A DNA stretch of 64,000 nucleotides from Marinobacter sp. THAF197a. GTDB lineage: Bacteria > Pseudomonadota > Gammaproteobacteria > Pseudomonadales > Oleiphilaceae. A program made the translations under genes and the position numbers. Under the pieces are notes generated by a model. The model was not told where the DNA came from and did no database searches. It saw only the letters and a list, made by a program, of their open reading frames with translations. Of this stretch, positions 42,610-51,300 are shown piece by piece. The first letter of the stretch is position 1; every line of letters begins with the position of its first letter. The stretch lies in assembly GCF_009363275.1 (NCBI RefSeq), contig NZ_CP045324.1:3844001-3908000 (forward strand), given 5' to 3'.

Positions 42610-45372
42610 TCAGGCGTTCTTCAGCATCTCCCGAACCACATAGTGCAGAATCCCACCATGCTGGAAATACACCGCCTCGTTAGCAGTATCAATCCGTGAT
42701 TTCAGCTCACAGCTCTTGGTGGAGCCATCCTTGTAGGTCACCGTCATGGTCAGGGTCTGCCCCGGCTTGATGTCTCCAGACAGGCCTTCGATACTGATGG
42801 TTTCCTCACCGGTAAGTTTCAGGCTCTTGCGATCCGTCCCCTCCGGAAACTGCAGCGGCATCACGCCCATACCGATCAGGTTGGAGCGATGGATACGTTC
42901 GTAGGATTCCGCCACCACGGCTCTGACGCCCAGCAGCCGGGTACCCTTGGCCGCCCAATCGCGGCTTGAGCCCGTGCCATACTCTTTGCCAGCAATCACC
43001 ACCAACGGCGTGCCCTGCTCCTGGTACTTCATGGCGGCATCGTAGATGGCCATCTGCTCGCCGGTGGGCACAAACTTGGTGAAACCGCCTTCCACACCAT
43101 CGAGCATCTCGTTTCGGATGCGCACATTCGCGAAGGTGCCGCGCATCATCACTTCGTGGTTACCCCGGCGGGAGCCATAGGAGTTGAAGTCTTTCGGCTC
43201 CACACCGTGTGCCTGCAGGTATTTGCCAGCAGGAGTGTCGGCCTTGAAGGAACCGGCCGGGGAGATATGGTCGGTGGTGACCGAATCACCCAAAAGAGCC
43301 AGGATGTTGGCATCCTTAATGTTCTCGATGGCCTCGGGCTGCTCACCCATGCCTTCGAAAAACGGCGGATGCTGGATATAGGTGGAGTTGTCGCTCCACT
43401 CGTACACCTTGCTCTCGGGCACCTTGATGGACTTCCAGGTGGCGTCACCATCGAACACTTCCGCATACTCCTTGCGGAACATGTCGGTTTTCACCTTCTC
43501 CACAGCCTCGGCAATCTCCTGCTGGCTGGGCCAGAGGTCTTTCAGGTAGACAGGATTGCCAGCCTTGTCATTTCCGAGCGGCTCTTTCTCGAGATCGAGA
43601 CGCACATTGCCCGCCAGGGCATAGGCCACCACCAAAGGCGGGGACGCCAGCCAGTTGGTTTTCACCAGCGGATGCACCCGGCCTTCGAAATTCCGGTTGC
43701 CCGAGAGCACCGAGGCAACGGTCAGGTCGCCGTCGGCAATGGCTTTTTCTACCTCCTCCGGAAGCGGGCCGGAGTTACCGATACAGGTGGTACAGCCGTA
43801 ACCCACCAGGTTGAACCCCAATTTGTCCAGGTCGTCCTGGAAGCCACCGACGCGCAGGTAATCGGTGACCACTTTGGAACCCGGCGCCAGCGAGGTCTTC
43901 ACCCAGGGTTTGGTGTTCAGACCCTTTTCCACGGCCTTCTGGGCAATCAGGCCTGCGGCCATCATCACACTTGGGTTCGAGGTGTTGGTGCAGGAGGTAA
44001 TGGCGGCAATCACCACCGCCCCGGGGTCGAGCCGGGCCTGCTCGCCATTCATATGCAACGGCTGGCTCGACGGGTGCTCAAAATAGGCATCCTGGGCGCC
44101 CACGGCAGTGCCGCCACCCTCGGATTCCAGGTTGGCTTTGCGGTTTTCTCCCGGGCCTTCCGAGGTTTCCATCAGCAGTTCAAAGGACGACTTCATATTC
44201 TTCAGAGCCACGCGATCCTGGGGCCGCTTCGGGCCGGCCAGGCTGGCTTCGACATCGCCCATGTCCAATTCCAGGTTATCGGTATAGACCGGTTCATGGC
44301 CTGGCTCCCGCCAAAGCCCCTGGGCCCTTGCGTATGCTTCCACCAGCGCAAGCTGCTCCTCATCCCGGCCGGTCAGACGCATGTAATTGATGGTCTGCTC
44401 ATCAACCGGGAAGAAACCGCAGGTAGCGCCGTACTCGGGCGCCATATTGGCGATGGTGGCCCGATCGGCCACCGGCATGTCCTTCAGACCGTCGCCGTAG
44501 AATTCAACGAATTTGCCCACCACGCCCTTCTTGCGCAGCATTTCAGTGACCGTCAGCACCAGGTCGGTGGCGGTGATGCCTTCCCGCAGCTTGCCGGTGA
44601 TCTTGAAGCCAATCACCTCGGGTATGAGCATGGAAACCGGTTGGCCCAGCATCGCGGCTTCGGCCTCAATGCCACCGACACCCCAGCCGAGAATGCCCAG
44701 GCCGTTGATCATGGTAGTGTGGGAATCGGTGCCCACCAGAGTGTCTGGATAGGCCACGTTCTTGCCGTCGATCTCTTTCTGCCAGACGGTCTTACCCAAA
44801 TACTCCAGGTTCACCTGATGACAAATGCCGGTGCCCGGCGGCACCACCCTGAAGTTATCAAAGGCCTGCTGGCCCCAGCGCAGGAATTCGTAGCGCTCCT
44901 GGTTGCGCTCCATCTCGATGGCCACGTTGTCTTTGAAGGCAGACGGATTGCCATACTTGTCGACCATTACCGAATGGTCAATTACCAGGTCTACCGGGGA
45001 TAACGGGTTAATCAGGGCCGGGTCTTTGCCGGCCTGTTTTACCGCCTCGCGCATGGCCGCCAGGTCCACAACACCGGGTACGCCGGTGAAATCCTGCATC
45101 AATACCCGGGCCGGGCGAAACTGAATCTCAGTGTCGGAGCTTCGGTCTTTCAGCCACTGCACCATGGCATCGATATGGGAGCGGTCGACCGTGGTGTCAT
45201 CTTCGTTGCGCAGCAGGTTCTCCAACAGGACCTTCAGGGAGAACGGCAGGCGGTTCAGGTCGCCCAGGGTGTCGGCCGCCTTGGGCAGACTGTAGTAGTG
45301 ATAGGTTTTGCCACCCGCGTTCAGGGTGGAGAGGGTATTCAGGCTGTCTTTGCTCAGTGAGGTATTCGACAT
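42610..45372 (-). CDS. acnA: Aconitate hydratase AcnA
   Basis: A 920-residue TCA-cycle enzyme interconverting citrate and isocitrate, of the AcnA/IRP1 type (longer than mitochondrial aconitase). [4Fe-4S] ligands are seen in AITSCTNTSNPS and GYGCTTCIGNSGP. Also DFTGVPGVVDLAAMR, GTDSHTTMINGLG, GDSVTTDHISPAG, SYGSRRGNHEVM, and the active-site GSSRDWAAKG. ATG 45372 has GGAGG at good spacing. Upstream there is an imperfect sigma-70-like TTGAAC (45431-45426). A TGAAC-ATA-GTTCA dyad (45418-45430) overlaps it and could be an operator. It probably stands alone. Confidence 0.97.
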   Translation of the reverse strand: MSNTSLSKDSLNTLSTLNAGGKTYHYYSLPKAADTLGDLNRLPFSLKVLLENLLRNEDDTTVDRSHIDAMVQWLKDRSSDTEIQFRPARVLMQDFTGVPGVVDLAAMREAVKQAGKDPALINPLSPVDLVIDHSVMVDKYGNPSAFKDNVAIEMERNQERYEFLRWGQQAFDNFRVVPPGTGICHQVNLEYLGKTVWQKEIDGKNVAYPDTLVGTDSHTTMINGLGILGWGVGGIEAEAAMLGQPVSMLIPEVIGFKITGKLREGITATDLVLTVTEMLRKKGVVGKFVEFYGDGLKDMPVADRATIANMAPEYGATCGFFPVDEQTINYMRLTGRDEEQLALVEAYARAQGLWREPGHEPVYTDNLELDMGDVEASLAGPKRPQDRVALKNMKSSFELLMETSEGPGENRKANLESEGGGTAVGAQDAYFEHPSSQPLHMNGEQARLDPGAVVIAAITSCTNTSNPSVMMAAGLIAQKAVEKGLNTKPWVKTSLAPGSKVVTDYLRVGGFQDDLDKLGFNLVGYGCTTCIGNSGPLPEEVEKAIADGDLTVASVLSGNRNFEGRVHPLVKTNWLASPPLVVAYALAGNVRLDLEKEPLGNDKAGNPVYLKDLWPSQQEIAEAVEKVKTDMFRKEYAEVFDGDATWKSIKVPESKVYEWSDNSTYIQHPPFFEGMGEQPEAIENIKDANILALLGDSVTTDHISPAGSFKADTPAGKYLQAHGVEPKDFNSYGSRRGNHEVMMRGTFANVRIRNEMLDGVEGGFTKFVPTGEQMAIYDAAMKYQEQGTPLVVIAGKEYGTGSSRDWAAKGTRLLGVRAVVAESYERIHRSNLIGMGVMPLQFPEGTDRKSLKLTGEETISIEGLSGDIKPGQTLTMTVTYKDGSTKSCELKSRIDTANEAVYFQHGGILHYVVREMLKNA

Positions 45373-45601
45373 GCGGGGCCTCCTCTTGGTTTGATCTACA
45401 CTAACTATTGCATCGAATGAACATAGTTCAACTCAACACCGATGAATGTTCGCTATTCCCCCGGTGAATAGCCCTGAAAGGCGTTGAAGAAGTGAGAAGC
45501 ACGCCGTCCAAAAACTGTACAAAAAACGACACAAAAAGACCGTACATGCCCCGGATACGTACTGTTAACGTACTCTTTCAAATTTCCGACAGGTAATCCT
45601 T

Positions 45602-48508
45602 TTGCTGGCGCTTGATCATTTTTTCGTTCTGAACCCGACCACAGAGAAACTGGTCACCGGCCAATACGATGCCAGACTGGTTGTTCTATCGCTGTTGATT
45701 GCCGTTGGGGCATCCTACATGGCGCTGACTCTGGCGGCAGCGGCAAGGCGAAGCAGCACCGTGTTCGTTCATCGCATGCATCTTTTCAGCGGTTCGGCTT
45801 CACTCGGCTTTGGCATCTGGTCAATGCACTTTATTGGCATGCTGGCGTTTGAAGTGCCGACCCATGTGCACTATCACCCGTGGATCACTGCGTTGTCCTC
45901 CGCTCCCAGTCTGCTTGCCTCATGGGTTGCGCTCAGTCTGTTATCGAAGCAGGAGATCACCGCCCCAAGATTGCTCAGCGGCGGCGTGGTGGTAGGTGCC
46001 GGCATCGGTGCCATGCATTATCTGGGTATGGCCGCGATGGAAATCGGTCCTGCCCTGCGCTATGACCCGCTCTTGTTCGCTCTGTCCATTGTCGTTGCGG
46101 TGCTGCTGGGTACGCTCGCGTTATGGATCAGTTTCGGTTTACGCCAAAGAACCCGGATGCGCGGTTTCAGTCGCCGACTGCTGGCAGGCACCGTCATGGG
46201 ACTGGCCATCGCCGGCATGCATTACACGGCCATGGAGGCTGCCCGATTTATCGGACAGCCCGACCCGGATTTTCTTCCCGGCAGCAACCAGCATACCGCT
46301 CTCGCTCTTGCCATTGCGTTCATTACTGTTGGGCTCAGCCTGATGGCTGCCGGTATAAATGCCATAGTCCGCTACCGGGCACTGATGAGGCGTAGTCTCG
46401 AAACCGCGAGTGAACTACAAGCCATCGTCGATGCGGCCGTCGACGGCATTGTCAAAATCTCCGACCGAGGCATCGTTTTATCGTTCAACGAATCCGCTGA
46501 GCGGATTTTCGGTTACCGTGCAAGCGAAGTGGTCGGCAAGAATGTGCGTATGCTGATGCCCAACCCCCATCAGGATGCCCACGACAGCTACCTCAAAAAC
46601 TATCTGCACACCGGCGAACGTAAAATCATCGGCTCTGGCCGGGAAGTCTGGGCGCTCCACAAGGATGGTCACCAGATACCCGTGCGTCTGGCCATTGGCG
46701 AAGCCAGGCTTGGCGGCATCAGCACCTTCGTTGGCTTTATAAGTGACATTACCGAACGGCACCGGATGGAGACGGACCTTCGGCGGGCCAAGGAAGAGGC
46801 AGAGCAGGCCGCCGCCGCCAAAAGCGCCTTCCTGGCAAACATGAGCCACGAGATTCGCACCCCGATGAACGCCATCATCGGGTTCACCGATCTGGTGCTG
46901 GATACCCCGCTGAATGAGTCCCAGGCCAGGCATCTGGGCGTGGTAAAAACTTCAGCCCGGTCACTGCTCAACCTGCTCAATGATATTCTGGATACTGCCA
47001 AACTGGACGGCGGCCACACCGAACTGGAGCACCGGGATTTCAGCCTGCGGGCGCTGTGCGAACAAATCATCGCAACCCAGTCGCTGAATGCCAGGCGCAA
47101 AGGGCTATTCCTGAAGCTGGATTACCAGGCACAGGAACACTTCAAGGGCGACCCGCTCAGAATCCAGCAGGTACTGCTTAACCTGCTCAGTAATGCCGTC
47201 AAATTCACCCAAACCGGCGGCGTTACCCTGACGGTTCAGCAACTGGAGCCCGAAGAAGTGGCCATCCTGATCGAAGATACCGGCATCGGTATTGCTGCCG
47301 ACAGAATCGATACGATATTCGAGCCTTTTACCCAGGCCGACGCCAGCATGACCCGGCGATTTGGAGGTACCGGCCTTGGCACCACCATTGCCCGGCAACT
47401 GGCAGAGCTGATGGGTGGCCAGATCGCGGTGACCAGCGCGCTCGGCCAGGGCTCGACCTTTCGGGTGAGCCTGCCACTGCAACCGGGGCAACCGGTGGCG
47501 GAGGAACACCATTCTGATCATGAAACCAGCCTGCCACCGCTTCGTATTCTGGTGGCCGACGATGTACCCCAGAACCTGGAGCTGCTTTCAACCCTACTGG
47601 CGCAACGCAAACACATGGTTACCACGGCCAGTGATGGTCGCGAAGCCCTTGAGCGATCCTACCGCCAGGCCTTTGATCTGATCCTGATGGATGTCCAGAT
47701 GCCGGAGATGAACGGGCACGAGGCCACCCGAGCAATCCGGCAGCGTGAGGCGGCCGAGAACCGCCATTACACCCCGGTGATAGCATTGACTGCCAGCGTT
47801 CTGGAGGACGACCGCAGGCAGGCTCTCGAATCCGGCATGGACGGCTTTGCCATCAAGCCCATTGATATATCGGAACTGACCCGGGAAATTGCGCGAGTAT
47901 TGGGTATTAAGGCCGGCCCCGCTGTTGACCGGCAAGCGATCCACGAACTGACCGTGGTTGATGATAACGTGGTCTCCCAGCTCTGGCCCGATGCAATCGC
48001 CCACCAGCAGGCAGTCGCCCGTTTTCTGAACTCAGAGGATAACCAGCCCGATACGCTTCGCCAACAAACCCATGGGACGGATGCCGCTAGCCTGACCCAT
48101 CGCCTGCGTGGTGTTGCAGGCAATCTGGGGCTCAAAGCTCTGGTTAACACCCTCGAATCCCTTGAGTCTGCCTTGTCCCACAACCAGCCGGTTGCTGATC
48201 ACCTGTGGCAATCTCTGGACCATCGCTACTCAGATATCCGGGCCTGGCTCGAAACCCACCCGGCCATGGGCCAGCCCGACACAAAACTCGAAAACATATC
48301 GGCAGAACAGCCAAGCAGCGCCGCTCTGAACGAAGTCATTGATCGCTTGCAGCACGGCGAGCTGCCCGACCGTCTGTTCGCACACTTGAAACCCGGACTA
48401 CCAGAGCCGCTTGCCAGCGATGTTGCCGATGCCATGGCGGAGTTTGAGCCAGAGAAAGCCGCAGACCTGTTACAGCAGTATCGAGATGCCCTCGAGGAGC
48501 ATTCATGA
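45602..48508 (+). CDS. Hybrid histidine kinase: MHYT - PAS - HisKA - HATPase - REC - Hpt
   Basis: 968 residues. Seven-helix MHYT membrane sensor (about 20-245) with the repeated motifs MHFIGMLAF, GAMHYLGMAAME and GMHYTAMEAARF, thought to bind copper or a diatomic gas. PAS about 270-385, HisKA with FLANMSHEIRTPMNAI, HATPase with GTGLGTTIARQL, receiver with Asp in LILMDVQMPEMNG, and a C-terminal Hpt with LTHRLRGVAGNLG. A complete phosphorelay in one chain. The start is TTG 45602 after AGGTAATCCT. It is coupled by an ATGA overlap to a REC-HD-GYP gene, the evident output. A 229-bp gap to acnA holds the divergent promoters. Confidence 0.92.
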   Translation: MLALDHFFVLNPTTEKLVTGQYDARLVVLSLLIAVGASYMALTLAAAARRSSTVFVHRMHLFSGSASLGFGIWSMHFIGMLAFEVPTHVHYHPWITALSSAPSLLASWVALSLLSKQEITAPRLLSGGVVVGAGIGAMHYLGMAAMEIGPALRYDPLLFALSIVVAVLLGTLALWISFGLRQRTRMRGFSRRLLAGTVMGLAIAGMHYTAMEAARFIGQPDPDFLPGSNQHTALALAIAFITVGLSLMAAGINAIVRYRALMRRSLETASELQAIVDAAVDGIVKISDRGIVLSFNESAERIFGYRASEVVGKNVRMLMPNPHQDAHDSYLKNYLHTGERKIIGSGREVWALHKDGHQIPVRLAIGEARLGGISTFVGFISDITERHRMETDLRRAKEEAEQAAAAKSAFLANMSHEIRTPMNAIIGFTDLVLDTPLNESQARHLGVVKTSARSLLNLLNDILDTAKLDGGHTELEHRDFSLRALCEQIIATQSLNARRKGLFLKLDYQAQEHFKGDPLRIQQVLLNLLSNAVKFTQTGGVTLTVQQLEPEEVAILIEDTGIGIAADRIDTIFEPFTQADASMTRRFGGTGLGTTIARQLAELMGGQIAVTSALGQGSTFRVSLPLQPGQPVAEEHHSDHETSLPPLRILVADDVPQNLELLSTLLAQRKHMVTTASDGREALERSYRQAFDLILMDVQMPEMNGHEATRAIRQREAAENRHYTPVIALTASVLEDDRRQALESGMDGFAIKPIDISELTREIARVLGIKAGPAVDRQAIHELTVVDDNVVSQLWPDAIAHQQAVARFLNSEDNQPDTLRQQTHGTDAASLTHRLRGVAGNLGLKALVNTLESLESALSHNQPVADHLWQSLDHRYSDIRAWLETHPAMGQPDTKLENISAEQPSSAALNEVIDRLQHGELPDRLFAHLKPGLPEPLASDVADAMAEFEPEKAADLLQQYRDALEEHS

Positions 48509-49500
48509 TCAAAGACACCCGCACCCTGTTGGTGGTGGATGACGAACCGGCCAACCTCCAGGTCATTCGAAATATTCTTTCTGACAATTACCGGACGCTG
48601 TTCGCAAAAGACGGCGAGCGAGCGCTGGAGCTGGCTTCGGCAGAGAAACCAGACCTGATCCTGCTGGATGTGATGATGCCCGGAATGACTGGCCATCAGG
48701 TTTGTCAGCGACTGAAAGCAAACCCGGAGACTCGAAACATCCCCGTGATTTTCGTCACTGCACTGGCCGATACAGACGACGAGGCAAAAGGATTTGAGCT
48801 GGGCGCGGTGGACTACATCACCAAACCGGTGAGCGCATCAATAGTCCTGGCCAGGGTTAAAACCCACCTGTCTCTGGTACGCATGGACGAGCTGGTGGAA
48901 ACCCGGCTCGCGGTGGTTCAGATGCTGGGGCGCGCTGCCGAATACAAGGACAACGAAACCGGCCTGCACGTTATCCGCATGAGCCACTTTTCCCGGCTGA
49001 TTGCCCTGGAAACCGGAATGAGTGAGGCCTGGTCCGACACCCTACTCAACGCAGCGCCCATGCACGACGTCGGTAAGATCGGCATCCCCGACGCCATTCT
49101 GCAAAAACCCGGAAAACTCGACCCGGATGAATGGGCCGTGATGCAACGCCATGCCGAGATCGGCGCAGAAATCATTGGTGAGGATGGCTCAGACCTGCTT
49201 AACATGGCGCGGGAAGTTGCCCTTAACCACCATGAGAAGTGGGACGGAAGCGGCTACCCAAGAGGTCTGAAAGGAAACGCCATTCCTGTCTCTGCAAGAA
49301 TTGTCGCACTCGCCGATGTATTCGATGCGCTGACCAGCGAGCGCCCCTATAAAAAAGCCTGGCCCATTGACCAGGCGACCAATCTGATTCGCGAGCAAAG
49401 CGGCCAGCATTTTGACCCACAACTAGTTGAAGCCTTTTTTCGCTGCCTGCCGGCGATACTGGAGGTCCGCAACAGATGGCAAGAGGACCGTGCAGACTAA
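48505..49500 (+). CDS. Response regulator with HD-GYP phosphodiesterase output
   Basis: 331 residues of the RpfG type. Receiver (1-122) with VVDDEPANL, phosphoacceptor Asp55 in LILLDVMMPG and Lys in YITKPVS. HD-GYP domain (about 140-325) with HD at 186-187 (MHDVGKIGIPDAIL), HH of ALNHHEKWDGSGYPRGLKG, and a complete GYP motif. Should degrade c-di-GMP when phosphorylated. The ATG overlaps the hybrid kinase stop, so the pair is a coupled two-component c-di-GMP module. It converges with a chemoreceptor gene (36-bp gap). Confidence 0.94.
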   Translation: MIKDTRTLLVVDDEPANLQVIRNILSDNYRTLFAKDGERALELASAEKPDLILLDVMMPGMTGHQVCQRLKANPETRNIPVIFVTALADTDDEAKGFELGAVDYITKPVSASIVLARVKTHLSLVRMDELVETRLAVVQMLGRAAEYKDNETGLHVIRMSHFSRLIALETGMSEAWSDTLLNAAPMHDVGKIGIPDAILQKPGKLDPDEWAVMQRHAEIGAEIIGEDGSDLLNMAREVALNHHEKWDGSGYPRGLKGNAIPVSARIVALADVFDALTSERPYKKAWPIDQATNLIREQSGQHFDPQLVEAFFRCLPAILEVRNRWQEDRAD

Positions 49501-49536
49501 CCCAACACTTTAAGCCGGTGCCGCTTTGGGCTCTGG

Positions 49537-51060
49537 TCAGGGCAGCCGGTACCGCGCTATCAATCCGTCTACACTTGCCACGCTGGAATCAATCTCGCTC
49601 GCCAGGCCCTGTACCCGCTCAGCCTCTTTTGCCACGTCGGTGGTGCGACTGGCAACAGTGTGAATGTTTTCGTTAATTTGCAACGAGGTCGCCGCCTGCT
49701 GTTCGCAGGCGGCGGCGATCTGGTTGTTCATGCTGCTGACGGCGTCTATCGCTTGCTCAATGCGGCTGATGGCTTCGGCAGCTTCCTGAATAGCCCGGTT
49801 CGATTCGGTTGACCGGGTTTGCCCCATTTGCATGGCAGCCGTTGTCGCTTCCGACAGGTCTTTCAGTTCATCTACCGTGGTACGGATTTCATCGGTGAAT
49901 TCCTGGGTACGGCGCGACAGGGACCGCACCTCGTCAGCGACCACGGCGAAGCCCCGGCCATGCTCGCCTGCTCTTGCTGCCTCAATGGCCGCGTTCAGTG
50001 CCAGCAGGTTGGTCTGGTCAGAAATGTCGTGTATCGAGCCCGTTACCCGGGCAATGGATTCCACCTTGTCGGTCAACTGAGCCACCATGCTCGCACTGTC
50101 CGCCAGAGCTTTGTTGGTAGCGTCTGTCATGGCGCGTGCGCTGGCCATGGCCTGACTGCCAGCCGAAGCAGAACCTGCCGCATCGGTAGCGGCTTCAGAA
50201 GCCAACTGAGCATTATGGGCCACCTCCTGCACACTGGCAGACATCTGATTGGTCGCTGTGGCCACCTGATCAGCCTGCTGCTGTTGCTCCTCAACGTACT
50301 GACGGGTGCTTTTACTGGCTTGCACCAGTTGCACTGTGTTGCTCTGAAGCTCATCAGAGAAACCGCGCATCTGCCGGATCAACTCGCAGAACTTCTCCAT
50401 CATGTCGTTGAAGGATTCTGCGCTGACACTGTGGTCCCCAACGGGCAAACGGCCGGACAGATCATGTTCCCGGTCAAACGCCTGAACAATCGACATCATA
50501 CGGAACGCCTGGTTACGCTCCTGCTTCATTTGTACGGCAAAGAACACAAGGATACCGGCCTCGAAAACCACAAAGGCGGCATGGACCATGGCGGTGTCCC
50601 AGCCATGCCCGTGGTCGTATATCATCAGCGGCATCGAGCCTATCTGCGTGCCGGCATGTTGAAGTGCCGTGAACAACAGGTGATGTAAGGCGATCGTGAC
50701 CGCTGCAACCACCACAGGCAGCCAGTCCCGGTAGATAATCGTCAGGGCAAGCGCCGAAAAAATGTGAAAATGCATTTCGATTCGCCCCATCTGGGCCTGA
50801 ATCATGATGGCTGAGAACAACATCAAACAGACGGCAAACAGGCTCGAACTGGCGCGACTTCCCCGCAACAGGAAGTAACCTCCAGCTGCCAAGCCTCCCA
50901 CAAGCATTGACGCCACAAGTGCGAAAGCGTGAGTGCCATAACCAACGGGCACCAGCAAGCCGACCACAGGCACGTGGGCCAGCAATATGAGCAGCATTTG
51001 CCGGTCGGTGACCAGAGTTTGCTCTCGGGTTAGATCGCTGACGCTAACAACGGTTGTCAT
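49537..51060 (-). CDS. Methyl-accepting chemotaxis protein with multi-helix membrane sensor
   Basis: 507 residues from ATG 51060, with AAGAGAG nine bases upstream; 17 further in-frame codons look non-coding. It lacks the usual periplasmic sensor. Instead, residues about 20-205 form about six membrane helices with conserved IEMHFHIFSALALTIIYRDW and ALHHLLFTALQH, rich in histidine. Then a short linker, a HAMP-like region, and the MCP coiled coil with tip DQTNLLALNAAIEAARAGE. No CheR tether. The histidines in the membrane domain could bind a metal or heme; this is inference. It lies beside the MHYT-kinase/HD-GYP pair, whose sensor is also polytopic. Confidence 0.92.
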   Translation of the reverse strand: MTTVVSVSDLTREQTLVTDRQMLLILLAHVPVVGLLVPVGYGTHAFALVASMLVGGLAAGGYFLLRGSRASSSLFAVCLMLFSAIMIQAQMGRIEMHFHIFSALALTIIYRDWLPVVVAAVTIALHHLLFTALQHAGTQIGSMPLMIYDHGHGWDTAMVHAAFVVFEAGILVFFAVQMKQERNQAFRMMSIVQAFDREHDLSGRLPVGDHSVSAESFNDMMEKFCELIRQMRGFSDELQSNTVQLVQASKSTRQYVEEQQQQADQVATATNQMSASVQEVAHNAQLASEAATDAAGSASAGSQAMASARAMTDATNKALADSASMVAQLTDKVESIARVTGSIHDISDQTNLLALNAAIEAARAGEHGRGFAVVADEVRSLSRRTQEFTDEIRTTVDELKDLSEATTAAMQMGQTRSTESNRAIQEAAEAISRIEQAIDAVSSMNNQIAAACEQQAATSLQINENIHTVASRTTDVAKEAERVQGLASEIDSSVASVDGLIARYRLP

Positions 51061-51300
51061 TGGAATTACTCTCTTGGGTTTATCGCGCGGGAATTGTCTG
51101 GTGGGTTGCACTATCAGGATGCATTGGATCTGGTAATTACGAACCTGAATTGTTGCAGATCACAGACAACACAGCTGGTTCGTACTTTCACTTAACGGAT
51201 GTTTCTCGTGTTCACGGTAGGGATGTGTGAACAGATCAGCTGCGGCCCGAGGCCAGTTCTGTCATCATTGGCGCTGTTTTCTGACGGATCAGGATCTACC

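Noticed and set aside
43156..45003. 615-codon open frame on the plus strand
   Set aside because: Fully antisense to acnA, whose Fe-S and substrate motifs are intact. The antisense protein has low-complexity His/Gly-rich composition typical of shadow frames in GC-rich genes.
45550..45580. Repeated GTAC motifs (ACGTACTGTTAACGTAC) before the MHYT kinase
   Set aside because: Short palindromic words close together without clear spacing or a matching partner; too weak to call an operator.
51199..51300. ATG start for the zinc-finger membrane protein
   Set aside because: No Shine-Dalgarno and no family-like residues; the GTG at 51301 has a good site and begins just before the Cys/His cluster.
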